From assembly GCF_000334155.1 (NCBI RefSeq), contig NZ_ANNK01000111.1, forward strand, positions 1 through 64,000: DNA of 64,000 nt, given 5' to 3'. This document shows positions 61,650 to 64,000 of the stretch, piece by piece. Source of the DNA: Halalkalibacterium ligniniphilum (GTDB lineage: Bacteria > Bacillota > Bacilli > Bacillales > Bacillaceae_D). Made by a program: the position numbers and the translations under genes. Every line of letters starts with the position of its first letter. Position 1 is the first letter of the stretch. Below the pieces are notes generated by a model. The model worked only from the letters and a program-made list of their open reading frames with translations, had not been told where the DNA came from and ran no database searches.

Positions 61650-61690
61650 AAAAAAAGCCATTAAAGGTTCCTCCCTCTAACGGCTTTTCA
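61650..61690 (-). terminator. Terminator of the CsoR/CstR-type gene
   Basis: AAAAGCCGTTA pairs with TAATGGCTTTT on the minus strand and is followed by more T. The stop codon of the regulator lies in or next to the stem. Confidence 0.85.
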
Positions 61691-61937
61691 CTAAAAGGTT
61701 AATCGCTTCTTCCACAATGTCCTCGGTATTTTCCCCTTTTTCCATTTGCTCAATTAAGCAATGTTGCATGTTTTTAGCAATAATATAAGCCATTGCACGG
61801 TCCATTGCTGATTTTGCCGCAGACATTTGCGTGATGACGGACTTGCAATCTTGTTCTTCCTCCATTAATCGTAGTACGCCACGAATTTGTCCCTCAATGC
61901 GTTTTAAACGATTTTTCATATCTTGAGTATATTCCAT
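61677..61937 (-). CDS. CsoR-family regulator, CstR-like
   Basis: 86-aa all-helical repressor (DUF156). It begins with the RLKRIEGQIRGVLRLME DNA-contact helix. The two sensor cysteines are C31 and C60. The position of the copper-ligand histidine of CsoR (four before C60) is N56, so copper sensing is unlikely; the C-N-C set fits persulfide sensors such as CstR. ATG 61937 follows GGAGAG. No sulfide-detoxification gene is adjacent; cydDC (thiol export) is the nearest downstream unit but is separated by a terminator. Confidence 0.85.
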   Translation of the reverse strand: MEYTQDMKNRLKRIEGQIRGVLRLMEEEQDCKSVITQMSAAKSAMDRAMAYIIAKNMQHCLIEQMEKGENTEDIVEEAINLLVKSR

Positions 61938-61988
61938 TACTTTCTCTCCTAACATGAGTAGGTTATGATGTGGTTCCTTAGAATCCAG

Positions 61989-62130
61989 CATGAACAAAAC
62001 GCTCTTCCCATACGGGTGAAATCGAGCTCGTCAGTCATTCTGTGCACCATTTCAATGAAGGCAGTGTGAGCGGGGGGGCATCATTGTCTCATCAACTTGA
62101 ACGGAAGCTCCACCCCTTTTCATAGAAAAA
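61989..62130. repeat. Dispersed repeat R2, copy 3
   Basis: Most diverged of the three: keeps CATGAAC, CGCTCTTCCCA, GTGCACCATTTCAATGAAGG, GTGTGAGCG and CCCCTTTTCATAG. The remaining 150 bases to the nif3 terminator contain nothing recognisable. Confidence 0.65.
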
Positions 62131-62281
62131 ACAACACATCGCTGATCGCTTTCATCCGAAAGGCTTCTGTCGCTTATCTACTAGATCGAGTAAGCTTGTT
62201 GGTTTAGTTGGTGTACTATATTTTATCGTATTTCCAAGTAAATGTACATTCGCATGGCTTTTGCTTGCGCATCTGTCAAAC

Positions 62282-62313
62282 ATGAAAAAACCTCCCGGCG
62301 AGAGGTTTTAAAA
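62282..62313 (-). terminator. Terminator of the trmK-nif3 operon
   Basis: AAAACCTC pairs with GAGGTTTT on the minus strand and is followed by TTTTC. Confidence 0.85.
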
Positions 62314-62319
62314 ATGCTT

Positions 62320-63441
62320 TTAGACAAATTGAAACGGGTCTGTATGGATAGCAGAAGCAATAATTTCGGTATCATATCCTTTTTCAGCTAACATCAGACT
62401 AAGCTTTTCTTTCACGCCTTGTTTCATGATTTTTTCAACGTTATGACCTGGATCGACAATCGTCAATCCATCCATCAGCGCATCATGGGCGACATGATAA
62501 TAAACATCACCTGTTACGATGACATCAGCACCTTTGAAGATCGCTTGATTCATGTATTTGTTCCCGTCACCGCCTAAAACAGCAACTTTTTTAATCCTTG
62601 TATCGAGGGGACCGACAACACGTGCTGTCTTTACATCATATGCTTTTTTTACAAGCTCTGCAAAGCGACTTAGTGGCATCTCATCTTTTAAATAACCAAT
62701 TCGTCCTAGCCCCAATACTTCTCCTTCGTTATTTAATGGATAAATATCATAAGCCGGTTCCTCATAAGGATGTGCTTTTAGTATCGCTGAAACAACCTTT
62801 TTCTGAAGCGTTGCTGGAATGATGGTCTCAATTTTCAGCTCATCAACCACTTCAAGCGTCCCCTGCTCGCCAATAAAAGGATTCGTACCAGCCTCAGGAA
62901 GAAAGGTTCCTTTCCCTTCACTGTTAAACGTGCAATGACTGTAATCACCAATATGACCGGCTCCCGCCTTTGCCATTGCCTCACGTACGCTGTCTGCATG
63001 GGAATGAGGAACAAAGACAACCACTTTTAATAAGGAGACTTCCATTGTTGGAGCAAGTACTTCTACCTTTTCTAGTCCTAACGCTTCAGCCATCAAATCG
63101 TTCACGCCACCTTTTGCCACATCCAAATTGGTGTGAGCTGCATAGACTGTCACATCATGCTTTATCGCTTTTTGAACGATACGACCATAGGTTGTGTTTG
63201 TGTCGATTTTTTTCAACGGTCGAAAAATGAGTGGATGATGGGCAATGATCAAGTCAACGTGTTCTTTAATAGCTTCATCCATGACTTCTTCTGTTACATC
63301 TAGTACCGTCATCACTTTATGAACAGGCTTGTTTAATGTACCGACCATTAAACCGTTTTTATCTCCTTCTACAGCCATTGATTTTGGTGACCAGCTTTCA
63401 AAGAGCTGAATAATCGTTTGACCATTCGCTATCTTACTCAT
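62320..63441 (-). CDS. yqfO: Nif3/YqfO-type dinuclear metal protein
   Basis: 373-aa Nif3-family protein. The N- and C-terminal halves carry the metal ligands (LIIAHHPLIFRPLKK, AAHTNLDVAKGG, then VIVTGDVYYHVAHDA). A PII/CutA-like insert lies between them, about residues 130-230 (VVVFVPHSHADSVREAMAKAGAG, then AHPYEEPAYDIY). It may act as a GTP cyclohydrolase I type 2-like or metal chaperone protein; the role is not settled. It overlaps trmK by 8 bases. Confidence 0.9.
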   Translation of the reverse strand: MSKIANGQTIIQLFESWSPKSMAVEGDKNGLMVGTLNKPVHKVMTVLDVTEEVMDEAIKEHVDLIIAHHPLIFRPLKKIDTNTTYGRIVQKAIKHDVTVYAAHTNLDVAKGGVNDLMAEALGLEKVEVLAPTMEVSLLKVVVFVPHSHADSVREAMAKAGAGHIGDYSHCTFNSEGKGTFLPEAGTNPFIGEQGTLEVVDELKIETIIPATLQKKVVSAILKAHPYEEPAYDIYPLNNEGEVLGLGRIGYLKDEMPLSRFAELVKKAYDVKTARVVGPLDTRIKKVAVLGGDGNKYMNQAIFKGADVIVTGDVYYHVAHDALMDGLTIVDPGHNVEKIMKQGVKEKLSLMLAEKGYDTEIIASAIHTDPFQFV

Positions 63442-64000
63442 TTTTTAGAGCCTCCTCTACATATTGAATCTTTCGCTTTAACTCATCTCGCTTCTCTTCA
63501 AGTTCAGGAGTAGATTGAGCCTTGTCGAGCTGTGCTAATACCTTCTTCCAATTCTCTTTTTCCATCATCCATTTCTTTTGAAACGCCTGATTTTTTTCTT
63601 TTATAAGAAAAGGTCCTAAAAGGAGTAACTTTTCCTTATTAGCTATGGAGGTTGTCGAATCTGTTATTTTTTCAGCCACAAGGACTTCATAAATTTTTTC
63701 ATCCTCTTCAAGTATGTCTTCAGCAACAAGCTTCCAGCCCGACTCGAGTAGCCACTCACGAATGGCCTTTGCGTGTACATTTGGTTGTAAAATAAGACGA
63801 GAAACTCCTTCAAGCTTATCCTTACCTTCAGCAAGAATGGTTGTAATAAGTGTACCTCCCATTCCTGCAATTGTAATGACATCCACCTCACCAGGCTCTA
63901 AAACGGCTAGTCCATTTCCTTTTCGAACAGCAATTGATTTTTCAAGGCCTACTTTGGCTACTTGCTGACGTGCTGATTGAAAAGGTCCTTCATTCACCTC
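63434..64000 (-). CDS. trmK: tRNA (adenine22-N1)-methyltransferase TrmK, 3' part
   Basis: The gene runs off the right edge; about 187 C-terminal residues are present and the N-terminal SAM motif I is outside. Visible are ARQQVAKVGLEKSIAVRKGNGL, the SAM/substrate motif ITIAGMGGTLI, LILQPNVHAKAIREWL and the LGPFLIKEKNQAF helical tail. It methylates A22 in the tRNA D-arm. The ATG at 63997 within the track of this frame is internal, not the start. Operon trmK-nif3 as in B. subtilis yqfN-yqfO. Confidence 0.9.
   Translation of the reverse strand, partial: EVNEGPFQSARQQVAKVGLEKSIAVRKGNGLAVLEPGEVDVITIAGMGGTLITTILAEGKDKLEGVSRLILQPNVHAKAIREWLLESGWKLVAEDILEEDEKIYEVLVAEKITDSTTSIANKEKLLLLGPFLIKEKNQAFQKKWMMEKENWKKVLAQLDKAQSTPELEEKRDELKRKIQYVEEALKNE

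Noticed and set aside
61989-62130. Possible riboswitch or T-box upstream of the CsoR-type gene
   Set aside because: No T-box GGTGG/ACCGCG element or known aptamer motif. It matches the R2 repeat found at two unrelated sites, so it is not gene-specific.
1-64000. CRISPR arrays, prophage, transposases, rRNA operon
   Set aside because: No regularly spaced repeats, no integrase, phage structural or transposase motifs and no rRNA sequence were seen on either strand.

Overview
The window is a contiguous chromosomal segment of a spore-forming member of the Bacillaceae. Low-to-moderate GC, SigA and SigE-like promoters, a SpoVAF protein, a YjcZ-type spore protein and gene order all support this. The order matches the yqf-yqg part of the Bacillus subtilis map: trmK, nif3/yqfO, ispH, yqfQ, cshB, nfo, yqfT, zur, yqfW, yqfX, ispG, yqfZ, then sodA, yqgE, pbpA, then rpmG, yqgN, rhomboid, yqgQ, glcK, yqgU. 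Dispersed repeats and extra genes suggest one of the alkaliphilic Bacillus lineages rather than B. subtilis itself (inference). No prophage, transposase, rRNA or CRISPR array was seen.

Region by region. 1-3.0 kb: thiazole/thiamine operon thiE-thiS-thiG-thiO behind a TPP riboswitch with its own terminator. 3-8.5 kb: YqgU-like lipoprotein, aspartase, ROK glucokinase with YqgQ, a membrane protein and a YueI protein. 8.6-13.3 kb: orphan spoVAF, a divergent frameshifted gene, a rhomboid protease, a deletion-scarred HAD remnant and a small membrane protein. 13.6-17.2 kb: an unknown gene built from an internal duplication plus a tiny membrane protein, then ThiF/MoeB, DUF92, 5-formyl-THF cyclo-ligase and a cysteine-poor L33. 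17.3-23 kb: three-gene glucan-type cluster (DUF4912/HTH, a fused GH57-GT4 enzyme, a nucleotidyltransferase with a degenerate mutase-like tail). 23.5-29.1 kb: SwrB-like and YceG-like proteins, PBP2, a probable 6S RNA, YqgE and Mn-SOD. 30.0-30.5 kb: five tRNAs (Asn, Met, His, Ile2, Ser).

30.9-42 kb: Na/Pi transporter, DUF1189, NfeD, DUF1002, MFS exporter, yqfZ-ispG, yqfX, yqfW, DUF1540, a YjcZ-like peptide, an SDR and a tiny lipoprotein. 42.2-50.8 kb: metal and polyphosphate block. It holds znuC-znuB-zur with a Zur-box promoter, divergent ppx-ppk, a broken transglycosylase, and a second metal ABC pair behind an MntR-like palindrome. Neither ABC set has its solute-binding protein in the window. 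51-57.9 kb: PAS histidine kinase, yqfT, nfo, cshB, yqfQ, a CarD-like regulator and ispH. 58-64 kb: cydDC, a CstR-like regulator, nif3 and the 3' part of trmK.

The genes are mostly housekeeping (cofactors, isoprenoids, wall synthesis, metal homeostasis, DNA repair). The more unusual items are the glucan cluster, the internally duplicated protein at 13.6 kb, four families of non-coding repeats, and three decaying genes with identifiable lesions. All family assignments come from reading motifs and gene order, without database searches.
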